Source: Meloidogyne chitwoodi
Lineage: Eukaryota; Nematoda; Chromadorea; Rhabditida; Meloidogynidae
DNA length: 64,000 nucleotides
Assembly (NCBI GenBank): GCA_015183035.1
Contig: JACZZP010000007.1
Coordinates: 186,001-250,000 of the forward strand
Direction: 5' to 3'
Below, piece by piece: positions 16,177 through 27,221 of the stretch. A program made the position numbers and the translations under genes. The notes under the pieces were generated by a model, which was not told the origin of the DNA, ran no database searches, and saw only the letters and a list, made by a program, of their open reading frames with translations. Positions within the stretch are counted from its first letter, which is position 1. Each line of letters opens with the position of its first letter.

Positions 16177-17120
16177 CTATAAAATAAATAAAAATTAAAA
16201 TATATAAGAAAATTGCCTTAAACTAAATTACTTTTTTAATAAAAAGAAGGGTGTTTATCAAGATTTTCTTTAAACAAAACACTTTTACATATTAAAGATT
16301 GTGCTTTAAATAAAGGGGGTCTTAAATTAAAAAAAAAACATAAAATAATAAACTAAAAAACAAAAAAACTAAGATGGTCAGCAAAAATAGCCAGAGAAAA
16401 AAAACAAAATTTCCTCTTTTTCTCTTTCCATACTATTTTTTATTAACATAATGCCAAACATATTAATTTTTTTATTTAAATTTATTTAAATTTTATTTTC
16501 TAGTATGTCATATTTCAATTGCTTATATCTTCTAGTTTCTTTCTTTTAAAATTTAATTTATTTATTAAATTTATGTTAAATTTAATTCTCTATTTATTAA
16601 TACTAAAAATTATTTCAAATGGTTAATCCTTTCATAAATTATAAATTTTTAAGTTACCCCCATTTTACCTTTTTTCTTATTCACTTTTTACCTTATTTTT
16701 AGAATTAATATTTTTTTAAATAAAAATCATCTTTTTAGCAATGCTTCATAATTTTATTTTCTAAAATCGCATCATTAAACAATAAAATTCCCTTTTCCTT
16801 TTTGCCATTTTGCCGTCTCATAATATTTGTTAGAATACCTTTACATATTTTTGAAGGACGGCATAATAGTTTGATGGATTGAAAACAGAAAAATGATTTT
16901 GTTTTTTTTAATTATTTTTTGTTTAAAGAAGAGAATATGTGTTAAATGTGACATTAAAATAAAACTGGTTTATTAACGGCATTGGCATTTTTTAAAGTAA
17001 AACTTTAATTATTATTTTTTTAATGTTTTAATATTTTTTAGTTAATAAAAAATTAAAAAAAGTGAACATAAAATTATTAAAACATAATAAAACATTTAAA
17101 ACAATAACATAAAAACACTT

Positions 17121-17196
17121 TTCCACCGATCGGATTCGAACTCATCCACTAAAATTTGCATCCCAGACAATATACCACTACACCAGACTTGCTCAC
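17121..17196 (-). pseudogene. tRNA-like pseudogene
   Basis: Minus strand carries an A-box-like TGGTGTAGTGGTATATTG and a B-box-like GAGTTCGAATCC with roughly tRNA spacing. The T-stem and anticodon stem do not close well and the acceptor ends do not pair. Probably non-functional. Confidence 0.5.
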
Positions 17197-18359
17197 ATTA
17201 AATCTACAAATTTTTGTGCTTATATATATTTTAAAATTCCAGAACTTGTTTATTTAAGCTAATTAATTTATTTTTTTTTTAATTAATATATTAAAGTTTA
17301 TTTTCATTAAAATAAAGTAACTGACCACCGCCTCACTTTTTTTCAATTTTCTTCAATTAATTTTCCCCTTTCTTTTACCTCTTTGTATGCAAAATTAATT
17401 TTCCTCTAAAAATTGTTCTTTTGAACAAAGAAATTAAATAAAGAAAATTAAAAAAAAATTATTTGAAGGTTTTTTCAAGTCAGTCGACACTTGTGTGATG
17501 GATATCCCCTCTCTCTCTTTTTCTTCTCTCTTCTCTTGCATTTCTTCACTGCTGGAGTTCTGTAAAAAACACTGGCGCATGGACAAGCATTTTTTTAATA
17601 TAAATTTACCTAAATTTATTTATATACTTTTTTTACAAAAATCAGTGTAATTTAAAACTGTTTGATTAATTACTTTTAAAGGAAAATTTTAGTTTTTATT
17701 TACCCTTTTTTGGAGTTTTTTTAATTTATTTTTAAAACAATTTTAAATTTTGAAATAAATATTAATTAGAATTTTTTATTTTTTTTTAAAAAAAGTAATT
17801 ATTTTCAAGTAATAATAAAATATTTTAGCCTTCTCGAGAACATTAAAAATTGCTTCTATTTCCCCATATGTTTTATTATTATTAAAATAATGTTGAAAAA
17901 TAAAGGAAAAAAAGTAATATATATTTACTTTAATATTATTAATTTTTTTTATTAATAAATTAATTTTTTGAGTTATTAAAAAATATTTTTCTGTTGACAA
18001 GACCCTCCCCTTCGCCTCCCTTTTTCTTATAAAATTAAAAAAAATGTTGACAACCAATTACCATTTTTATTTTATTTTTTCCAACTTTAATACACGCGTA
18101 TATATTTAATATTTTCAACAAGAAAATATTGTTGAGAAATATATAATTTTTTTCAATTTTTCATTTGCTTAGAAGCATTGGGGGAAGGGAGAGGCAATTA
18201 ATTTGATGGGTAGTTTGGGAAATATTATTTAAAGGAAACTTAGTAAAAAAATAGAAAATAATAAATAAATGAAATTTGAAAAAATGTTAAAAATAATTTT
18301 AAAAATAAAAAAAATTTTTTTTATTAATTTTTATAGTTAATTTAATTAATTTAAAAATG

Positions 18360-18435
18360 TCACACCGAAAGGAATCGAACCGATTACTCCTATTGAAGCA
18401 ATCTCAAAGTCAACCAACTTAGCCACAACAGTACA
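18360..18435 (-). pseudogene. tRNA-like pseudogene
   Basis: Minus strand carries TGGCTAAGTTGGTTGACT (A-box/D-arm) and ATCGGTTCGATTCC (T-arm), total length about 75. The acceptor strands fail to pair and the anticodon arm is irregular, so this is called tRNA-like rather than a tRNA gene. Confidence 0.5.
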
Positions 18436-18934
18436 TTCTTTTTTTCCCTTTTTTCCAACCTTAAATAATTAAAATAAATTTATTGAAATTCAAAAAATGA
18501 AATTTAAAAAATATAAATTAAAAAAGGAAGCGATTTTCTTTGTTTTTTTTTAATTTAAAAAAGAAAAAAACAATTTAATCTTTCTTCCGTTTTTTTAAAT
18601 AAAAATAAATAAATTTTTAAAAATTTTGAAAAAAGAATAAATATGCGCATTCTACCGTATCTAAAAAAAGAAAAGCTATTTCTCTCAACTATTGGCTTGT
18701 AATATAAATGTTTATATATTTTTATTATAGAGAATATATAAATATATGTAAATATGCCCCGCCCTTTGTTTGGGTTTGTCTTTGTTTAAAAACAAAAATA
18801 ACAAACAAACATTTACTTCTTTTATTTTATTTATTTTTTAAACTTTAAAAATATAATTTAAAAATATATTTTTAAATTTTAATTAAGCAACATTGGAAAA
18901 TATTTACAAAAAATTAAAAAAATTTTTTTAAAGA

Positions 18935-20118
18935 ATGTCAAAGCAAGAAAATTTTGAAGGAATTGAGGATCAGGTGTGAAAAAAAATTAATTACCCAATT
19001 AATTAATTTTTAAAAAATAACAGAAACCTCCATTCTCCTATATATGGCTTACTTATATGGCTATACAAAACTCTCCAGAAAAAATGCTTCCACTGACAGA
19101 AATTTATAAATTTATAATGGAACATTTTCCCTATTTTAGACAAAATACGCAAAGATGGCAGGTAATTTTTTAAAATATATTTGTTTAATTTTTAAATTAA
19201 TTTGAAGAATTCTCTTCGTCATAACCTTTCATTCAATGATTGTTTTATAAGAGTACCACGTAAGGCAGAACAACCTGGAAAGGTTATAATTAAAGAATGA
19301 ATAAAAATATTTTTTAATTAAAAAAAAATATTTTTTTATTAAATTAAAAAAATTAGGGCTCTTGCTGGGCAATTCATCCTAAAGCAATGTGTATGTTTGA
19401 GAATGGAAGCTGTTTAAGGCGGCAAAAGCGTTTTAAAGTAAGTTTTGTAAATTTGAAGTTTTTACAATTTATTTTAAGTTGGATATTCGTAAAGTAACTG
19501 GTTGTTTAGCAAAATACAACAGAAACAAACATAAAAGCAACAAAACAAAGTTTTTAACAAATAAAAATAAGAATGAAATAAACAAAACAAACGACATTAC
19601 AGAAAATAACATTGCAAAACAATTAATATTAATTAAACAAATAATATTAGAGAATGCAAAGTTTTGTTTAAATAAAGAAAAAATAGTAAATACAATTACA
19701 ACACCCATTATATCTCCCCTTTTTAATAATTGTAATAATGTTTTTCTTTTTCAACAACAAATGGATGTTTCTGCTTCTTTTTTGCCTACACAACTTTTGT
19801 GCTTTAAAACTCAAAATGATAATTGTAATTTTACACCAACTTATTGTAAATTATTAAATTAAAACTTTCCGGAAAATAAAGAAATTGTAATTGAAATTAA
19901 AACTTTCCGGGAAAAATATAAAACAAATTGTAATTTAAATTATAAGTAAAACTTTCCGGAAAACAAAGTTAAATAATTATTTAGGTGTAGAACAGCAAAA
20001 TGAATTAAATGATTACAACAAAGAGCTAGAAGAGACAAATTACAAAAACGAAACAACGGATATAATGATGGAAAATAAATCTCAATTTTCTATTTTGTCA
20101 ATATTGAGTGGAAACTAA
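18935..20118 (+). CDS. lin-31: Forkhead transcription factor, LIN-31/FoxB type
   Basis: Nuclear forkhead factor; in C. elegans LIN-31 controls vulval cell fates downstream of Ras/MAPK together with the ETS factor LIN-1. Six exons in phase give 277 aa: 18935-18973, 19024-19161, 19208-19282, 19357-19437, 19479-19845, 19985-20118. The domain begins [15 protein letters not shown] ([11 protein letters not shown] is characteristic of LIN-31), continues through [20 protein letters not shown] and [20 protein letters not shown], and ends [15 protein letters not shown], all FoxB-like. The C-terminal part is Asn/Lys-rich. Exon 5 can be read to a stop at 19862, but a GTAAAT donor at 19846 and an AG at 19984 join in frame to an exon ending [16 protein letters not shown], a plausible conserved tail. 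An AG lies one base before the ATG. The last intron is packed with TTTCCGG repeats. Confidence 0.92.
19861..19966. repeat. Cluster of ACTTTCCGGAAA repeats
   Basis: Three close copies of AAAACTTTCCGG(A/G)AAA separated by AATTGTAATT-type spacers, inside the last lin-31 intron. A further single copy follows the stop near 20121. The core TTTCCGGAAA is self-complementary. The same motif recurs near 21307, 22852, 22931, 26621, 26650, 26684 and 39715. Confidence 0.75.
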
Positions 20119-20633
20119 TTTTCCGGAAAATACTAAAAAATTAAATTGTATAATTTTCTTGCTTCTATTAATAATAATAATTTTACTTACAATAATATAT
20201 TATTAGCAATATGTATAAAAGCCTCAATCTTGTCTCCCTTACAATTGCTATTATTTCTTTGTTGTTCATATCCCAAGGGAAATCAACTAAAAGATATGCG
20301 CACTCTCAGCCATTCTCTTTTCCTTTTTAAGAAAAATAAATATATTACATATTATTACTTTTAAATATTAAAAAAATTATTTTATTATTTAAATTATCCA
20401 AAGAATAAAATATATTTATTATTTATAAAAAATGTTTTTTATATTTACAAGTTGAGAATATTGAGTCTTATAAAAAATATTTGAGCAAAAATACGTAAAA
20501 TTAAAAAAAATTCTGAATTATTATAAAATACATAAATAGGCTTAGAAAGAGGTATATATAAAATAGAGGTAAGTAAAAGGCCATTAAATCTAAGAAAAAT
20601 TATTTGAAAAAAAATTATATCTTATATTTTTCA
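20119..20633. other. Convergent intergenic region, lin-31 / transporter 3' ends
   Basis: 515 bp between two convergent genes, A/T-rich, presumably both 3' UTRs. A 72-codon frame at 20146-20364 is low complexity with no recognisable family and is not called a gene. Confidence 0.5.
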
Positions 20634-23600
20634 TCACCGCTTGCTAACATTTGTATAAAGAAAAACATCATCTCCAAGTTCTTTTTCTTCTTCAACATCT
20701 GATAAATTAACAACTTTAATTTCTTCATTTTTATTAGCATTTGTAACATAATAATCATCAAAATCATCTTCATGTTCAGTTCCATCGACTGTTGGATTTC
20801 CCCCAATACAACGATAACGTTCTCCACTGCTATTAAGCATTCTAAATAAATTTAGTATTTTTTAAAATAATTTTTAAAATTATGTTTGTATACCTGACAG
20901 CATCGTACATAGTTTCTGGTAATGGCAAATCCCTTGTTTCAGGTAAAAAATAAATTAAAACTCCGGCAAAAAGAGAAAAAACACAAAAAATTGCCATTGG
21001 AACGATTGGACTAAACCAATTTTTTAATAAAAAAATAAAATTTAAATATTACAGAGTAACATCAGAAAGTATTGAAATATAACCAGAAGCGGCTGATCCT
21101 ATTCTTGCTATCATTGAACAAGTACCAACTGCACTATTTCTAATAACTGTTGGATAAAGTTCAGAAGTAAATCTGTGAAAAAATAAACTTGTAAAAACAT
21201 TAAAAACACAAAAAAATGCTGATTTATTTTTCTTAACAAATGTTTTTTTTTCAGGAAAGTTGCAAATTAATTACAATTTGTAAAATAAGTTTCTATATAA
21301 TTTGTTTCCGGAAAATTTAATAACAAATAATTAAAAATACATGTAAAGAATATTGAATGCTCCCTGAATGCAAGCCTTTCCAGCTAAAAGAAAAAGAAGA
21401 GAAAACGCCATTTCCCCACGCAGACTAAAAAATTATAAATTAAAAAAAATTAAAATAAAAAAAAACCTAAGGCACATTGCTGCAAAAATTAGTGTTCCAG
21501 CACAGATTAAAGAAATAACTTGAGACCATTTACGACCACCCTGTGAAAATAAAAATATTAAAAATTTAATAAAAATCACACAACTTTATGTAACAAGAAA
21601 ACACAAGCAATTAAAGTTGGTAATTCTAAAGATTAAAAAAATTAAAAATTAAAATAAAAAATAACCTATAGCTCCAGCAATAGCATTATTTAAGAAAAAA
21701 TTGCCTGCAAACATAGCACGACCGGGAGTGGACTTTAAAAAAAAATATTTTAAAAATTAAATATTATTTTTTATTTTACCTGATCAGATAAAGCAATAAC
21801 AATTCCATAATATACTAAAGCAGTAGCTATCCATACTAAACCAATAATTACATTTCTAAAAGCCATTGTAGGTGATGTAAATGAATGAAGAAAATGTGGA
21901 CGTTGATTATGCTAAAATATATTAACTTTTACAATATAAAAAAAATAAAATTTTACATCTATCCACTTGCGCATTTCTCTAAAAAATTAAATTTAAAAAA
22001 TATTTTTTAAAATTAAAAAGAAACTGACGAATGCCTGACCAATTCTAAATCAGAAGGCAAAGAACTTTTGTTAAAATGGCACGCCTAAAATATTGTAAAT
22101 GAATTATATAAAATAAATTAATTTTTATTAAAAAGACATAATTTATTAGATATTTAAAAATTCTCAACTTTCTAATAATTTTTTCAGCTTCATCTACTCG
22201 ATTTGTACAAATTAACCAACGTGGACTTTCCGGTAAATGATGAACAAGAAAGAGGGCAAAGAAATGAAGAATTGAAGTAATTAACTATTTATAAAAAAAT
22301 ATTTTTTTATTATTAAATTTAATTTTAAAATACTTGAATTGATGTCCATGATCTAAAAATATAAGCAACTAAAGCCAAAAAAGCATATCCACAGGCCCAA
22401 GGTGCTTGAAGAAGGCTGCCCACTATTGAACGATATTGCACTCCTATAATATAATTTATAAATTAAATTTTTACATTAAAAATTGTAATTTGAGTTACCA
22501 GTAATTTCCATACAATAGACGTAGGCTAAAATAAAAAATAAATTTAAAGAAAAATAAATATTAAAATAAACCAGCCAAATCAGCAGCTTCGTTACAAGCA
22601 GCCAACAAAAATCTCACAACCAAAAAAACTTCAAATTCTCTTGAAAAAGATAAAAGAAAGCCAAATATAGTAGATAAAATTGCAAAACCATAAATAGCTG
22701 GTTTTCTCCCATATCGATCATGAAAGGAAAAGAAAATATTAAAACAATTGAGAAATTAATGGAAAAAACAGAATATTAAAATTAAAAATACAAAGAAATA
22801 ACAAATTGTAAAATTAAAACTTTCTGGAAATAACAATTGTAAAATTAAAACTTTCCGGAAACGAAATAAAAACATATCAACTTCTTTAAATTAAATTGTT
22901 GTAAAAAAACACAAAATCAGAATTTACAAGTTTCCGGAAAGTTGTATAAATTACAAACATTAATTAAATTAAATACCGAAATATAACCTCCCATCATACA
23001 TCCAACCAAATAACCAAGAGAATAGGAAAGGTGAACGTGTGCTCTAGACCAATTATCATCACAAACTCTATCCCATTGAGTTACAACAGAGTCAGACATA
23101 ATATTTTTATCATATTCCCATTCTTTACATCTTTGAATCTGATAGATTAAAAATTAATAAATTATTATTTTTTTAAAAACCAAATATGAAGGTCTTTCTC
23201 TAGCCAAAATAATTGCCTCAGAAAAATTCATTGCCATATACTCACGTAGCTGTGCCTCAGAAATTGTATACACAGCACATTGGTCATGTTTTGTTCTTCT
23301 GTTACGAACCTTAAAAAGAAAATAAAATTATTTTAAGGAAATAAATAAATATTTTTTTTTAAACCTGTGGAAAAGCTATTCCAGCATCCAAAGCTTTTTC
23401 CCAAGTCCAGCCTGGACCAATATTATTTTGTGGATTTTCAATATATTCTTTTGAAAAACTTGACAACTATAATATATTAAATAAAAAATTAAATTTTTTA
23501 TTTAATATTTAATTTCTCCAAACCTTACACCAATGGTCTGGCAAATATGTAAAATAAACAACAGAAAGGTTAAACATTGCATGAGGCATTTGATGAGCAG

Positions 23601-24448
23601 AAATTATTAAATATATTATAATCTGCCATGTTGAACAGCCACCAATTATTTTTAGAATACCTAGAAATTATTAAAATATTTTTAGGTATTTATAACATTT
23701 TTAAATATCATACCTTCAAAGTCAATATCTGTAAGAGGTTTTTTGCTCCTCGATTTCTCATGATGTTCTTTATAAACATTTTGCATTTTATAATGATGAG
23801 CATTAACTTCTAATTCACTTTTATTTCCAAGTTTACTTCTATAAAAAAAAATTAATTTAATAAATAATTTTAAAATTAAAAATAAAACTTTTTAGATAAT
23901 TGACTTTTTCCTCTAGGCCTAAATTCATCTTCTATAATTATTCCATCTGTAGATGCTGTTCTACTTGCTAATGTTTTGTCTGATAATTTTTGTTGTTGTT
24001 GTTTTTCTTCTTCTTTTTGTTGTTTAATAAAATTATTTTTTTCTTCATTATTTTCACAAATCATTTGAGCATATAAAATACCAGAATGTTCAACACCTCC
24101 ACTCAAATTTGGATCTGACTAGAATTTAAAAATAAAATTTTTTTAATCTAAATTTTTAAATTTAACCAATGTCGGAGAAACAAACTGTGCAGTTTCAGCA
24201 CCAATTCCAACTGTCCGAAGGTCAAATTCACTCTAAAAATTAAAGCAAATTGTGTGTTTTAACTTATTTATCAATTTTTAAATTAAATTCAAACATTATT
24301 TAAATTTTTTACTAAAAATATATACCTGTACAAACAAAGGATGTAATACCATTTCAGAAATTGTTTCCATCTTTTCATCATTTTTGGGCACCGTTTCTAG
24401 AAGGACAACTTTTATTGCTTCATCTTTGGGTGTTTCTGCTTGAATCAT
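20634..24448 (-). CDS. SLC22-type organic cation/carnitine transporter
   Basis: Major-facilitator plasma-membrane transporter of the organic cation transporter group. About 22 exons give roughly 808 aa. A long polar N-terminus (about 155 aa, Gln/Glu/Lys-rich) precedes TM1 (STWQIIIYLIIS). The extracellular loop has DHWC, then VVTQWDRVCDDNW, the SLC22 signature before TM2 (SLGYLVGCMMGGYIS). Next come DRYGRKPAIYGF, LPESPRWLICTNRVDEAEK, RFTSELYPTVIRNSAVG-like ELYPTVIRN, and FLPETRDLPLPET, then an acidic C-tail ending YTNVSKR. Two irregularities: exon 9 (starting at 22719 with DRYGRKP) is preceded by TTTCAT instead of TTTCAG, with no AG for about 100 bases; and exon 12 keeps frame only with a GTCTTT donor after 22138. 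Everything else is in phase. It may be intact with unusual splicing, carry a single-base error, or be newly decaying. An AG lies three bases before the ATG. Confidence 0.85.
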
Positions 24449-24950
24449 TCACTATAAAATTAAATACAAGTTTTTAAAAAATTTAAAAAATATTAAAAAA
24501 ATAACTTAATTAGAATTAAAAATTTGATAAAAATTTTTAATTGGGGAAAAAATTCAATCATTTATTTCCTATTGAAAGTTCTTTTTTCAAACATCTTTTT
24601 CTCTTAAATAATAAAAGAGAACAAATAAACCTCTTTTTTATTTTCTAAATATTTTTAAAAAAGAAAAAAAACGACAACACTTGGTCCTAATTACCAATTC
24701 TTATTTTATTATCAGTTCTCAAAAGAAAAATTGTACGGCAATTAAAAATCGATTATTTTTAAAATAAAATGTGTGCTCTGCTCAAATATTTTTTATAAAT
24801 AAAATATTTAACTTTGCAACTAGCACTTAAAAATTAGGGCTTTTTGTAGGTTGATGGGAGAGGTTTGAAATCTTTTTACATGCTCAGACCAAATAGAGGT
24901 TTAAATTAAAAAAATCGCCAGTGGTGAAATGATGCCCAGGAGTGGATCCT
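24449..24950. other. 5' flank of the SLC22-type transporter
   Basis: About 500 bp of A/T-rich sequence, with no coding potential seen. It presumably holds the transporter promoter; no motif can be named. Confidence 0.35.
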
Positions 24951-25142
24951 TCATATAAACACAGAAAACAATTCCCCTCTAACAAAATTTAAAAGCAAAC
25001 CATGATAGTTCCATTCAGAAATCTTTCTTTTGTAGTTTTCCCAAATTTTGTACAATACAACCAACAATGAAGGCTGTAAATTACATGTCGCAAAATTCCA
25101 AGAACGTTCTGTTAAAACTTTTAAAGTATAATTTGCTGCCAT
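24951..25142 (-). CDS. Unrecognised 63-aa open frame
   Basis: A single frame from ATG (25142) to stop, reading MAANYTLKVLTERSWNFATC and onward, ending RGELFSVFI. Composition is less A/T-skewed and more protein-like (W, C, E, L balanced) than neighbouring frames, so it may be a real short gene, a first exon, or a piece of an old one. No family recognised, no partner exons found, no signal peptide. Low confidence. Confidence 0.3.
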   Translation of the reverse strand: MAANYTLKVLTERSWNFATCNLQPSLLVVLYKIWENYKRKISEWNYHGLLLNFVRGELFSVFI

Positions 25143-25293
25143 TTTTCTCTAAATAAATTTAAAAAATTTTTTATACAAAAACGCATAAATAGAAAGCGAA
25201 AAGATCGTACTTAATAGTAAAGAAAAGTTACTCTTTTTCTCTATCAAGGAAATAGCGAAAAGAAATTTTATCCTTTTAAAACAGAACGCCAAA

Positions 25294-25455
25294 ATGAAAA
25301 TTTTTGAATCTAATGGCGTCACCTTTAAAAGACGAATCGGGCGCACCGAGGCCTGGCTCCTTTTTAATAAAATAAAACAAATTATATATAAACCTATTGT
25401 ATCCATTCAAGTTTGCGTTCCATCCGCGTTCAAGAAGATCAGATCTATATAAAAT
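25294..25455 (+). pseudogene. Unrecognised short plus-strand frame beside repeats
   Basis: Plus-strand frame of about 53 codons starting MKIFESNGVTFKRRIGRTEA. It has higher GC than its surroundings and lies directly upstream of the repeated Pro/Glu-rich segment. Could be a decayed exon of the same lost gene. No family recognised. Confidence 0.2.
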
Positions 25456-25613
25456 GCTAAAAAAAAAATTTGAAATGTAAACAATTTGTATAACAACGAA
25501 AAATCGAACAGATGAAAAAACGAAAGGAAAGAGTGGAAGGGGTTCGCGATTCGCAAATTTTGCCATGCATTTTTGTTTTTTATTTTTTTTAACTTACAGA
25601 CCAGTAGAAGAAT

Positions 25614-25728
25614 AGAAGCCACCAAACCACCAGAACAAGAGGAGAAGTCACCAAACCACATAGCAAGAGGAGAGGCCACCAAACCAACAGAGCAAGAGGA
25701 GAAGCCACCAACACCAAATGGAGAAGAG
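25614..25728 (+). repeat. ~30 bp tandem repeats, coding-like on plus strand
   Basis: Three to four imperfect copies of GAAGCCACCAAACCAACAGA followed by GCAAGAGGA (unit about 29-30 bp). Read on the plus strand they give ten-residue units such as EATKPPEQEE, ATKPTEQEEK and PPTPNGEE with no stop until the following A/T tract, so this may be an exon of a repetitive, perhaps decayed, protein. Confidence 0.55.
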
Positions 25729-25810
25729 AAAAAAATATAAAAAAAAATTATAAAAAAATTATAAAAAAATTAATATTAAAAAATATAAAAATTAAAAAAA
25801 AAACAAAAAA

Positions 25811-26310
25811 CCAGACGACATCGTCCCACCAGAAAGCCATCACCATTCCAGGGTCCATGAAGAGCAAATCCTGAAAAATTCAGGTTTAGAGCCATTCAAA
25901 AAAAGGGCCAAATTCACCAGCCCAGAGCCAGTGATGAACACATCAGCAACTAATAAACAAAAATAGAAAAAGAAAATAAGCAAATCGATACCATTGAAGC
26001 CACCAGAGAAGACCACCATCAGCACAAGACGAAGAAAAAAAATTTAAAAAAAAATAAAAATAATTAAAATTAATTAATTTAAAAAATTAAAAAAAATAAA
26101 GGAAAACCAGACGACATCGTCCCATCAGAGGAGTCCACCATTCCATGAAGATCATGTCCTGAAAAACTCAAGTTTGAACAATGCAAAATAAAATGCCAAA
26201 GATTCACCAGTCCAGCCATTGATGAACACCAGCACCTAAAAACAAAAAATAGAAAAAGGAAATAAAAATAAACATTCAATACCAAACGTTGAAGAAGCTC
26301 GATCGTCTGG
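25811..26310 (+). repeat. Two diverged ~200 bp direct copies
   Basis: Copies start at about 25811 and 26106 with the shared CCAGACGACATCGTCCCA. Both continue through CACCATTCCA, TGAAGA, TCCTGAAAAA, TTCACCAG, GATGAACAC and AAAATAGAAAAAG..AAATAA. The spacing is 295 bp. The first copy is open on the plus strand (PDDIVPPESHHHSRVHEEQI); the second breaks early. This looks like an exon duplication or a dispersed element, now degenerate. Confidence 0.6.
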
Positions 26311-27221
26311 AAAAGATAAAAGTCAAATTATATGTTTTAAAATATTAAAATTTTAAGTTTTTTAATTTTTTGCCGCGCGCTATTGAAGGTAAACGGGGAA
26401 GTAAAGAGGAATTGAAATAAATAAAAAACACGAGTGAAAAAACATAAACAAAAAAACAAACAAACAAACAAAAAATCAATAACAAATAAACAAAATGGTG
26501 CACCATCGATTGGAAAATTTATGAATGATAAAAATTTGGAAAGAGAAAAAATGTTAAAAGACAAAATGACATTGGTTGGCATTATGTTTATTTGCGAGAA
26601 ATTAAATTTTCCAATATATTTTCCGGAAAACACTTAAACCTCTCATATTTCCGGAAACTTTTATGCTTTGAATATTCTTTTCCTTTCCGGAAATCAAAAA
26701 CTTCTACACACTCCGTTTTTAAAGAGATACAACATTTTAAGCAAAATTAGTGATATCGGTGTCAATCTGGTAAGTTAGGCAGCGTTGAGAAGTACTATTA
26801 TTGCCTGCTCCCTTATTTTAAATATCAATTTTATCTATTATTTAAACATTTTTTAAATTTTATTTTTAGAATAATTTTATGGCAATAGCCTTTATACCGG
26901 ATTTCTTACTCAACAGCGTGTAAAGTTGATCCGATGGCATTTTGTATGAATTTAATAATGGATTGCACAAATCAGAACTTCATGTTTTTTTTAATTATCA
27001 ACACATCGAACACTTTTACGATTTTGGAAATCTTGGAGTGAATTTTCCTATTTAGAAATTGCAGATAAGACAGAGAAGTTCGATGGGAAAGACGTGTAAT
27101 TGAAAAAAACAAGGTTTAAACTTTAGAAATTTTTTTTAATTTCAAAACGGTCAAGGGAGTGATATAATAATTAATTTAAAACAAATTGTAAAAATGTTTA
27201 TTTAATTCTGACTCAATAATT
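26311..27221. other. Repeat-rich gene-poor stretch with gene remnants
   Basis: Contains (a) a plus-strand frame 26434-26637 that ends PIYFPENT across a TTTCCGGAAA motif, beginning with Lys/Asn/Gln low complexity and unrecognised; (b) three TTTCCGGAAA motifs at 26620-26690; (c) a possible TatD-nuclease remnant at 26737-26960; (d) otherwise A/T sequence. No intact gene is called. Confidence 0.4.
26737..26960 (+). pseudogene. Possible TatD-family nuclease remnant
   Basis: Plus-strand LSKISDIGVNL (26737-26769) matches the N-terminal signature of TatD DNases (FIDIGINL in animals). It is followed by GTAAGT and, after a TTTTTAG acceptor at 26868-26869, sequence reading FYGNSLYTGFLTQQ only after a frameshift. 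No metal-binding motifs follow. At best a truncated, frameshifted fragment. Confidence 0.3.

Larger units (their letters stand above)
16177..18934. other. Long divergent intergenic region
   Basis: 2.76 kb between the divergent C3orf33-like gene and lin-31. It has no credible coding sequence; frames are A/T low complexity. It contains two tRNA-like pseudogenes (listed separately) and a pyrimidine-rich CTCTCTCTTTTTCTTCTC tract near 17510. It probably contains the lin-31 promoter and enhancers, but no site can be assigned. Confidence 0.5.

Noticed and set aside
19846..19862. lin-31 ending in exon 5 with a stop at 19860-19862
   Set aside because: A GTAAAT donor at 19846 and AG at 19984 join in phase to a further open exon ending [10 protein letters not shown], so the stop lies in an intron.
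25149..26637. Several minus-strand Phe/Leu-rich frames that look like membrane proteins
   Set aside because: They arise from reading A-rich plus-strand tracts in reverse; no exon structure or family signal.
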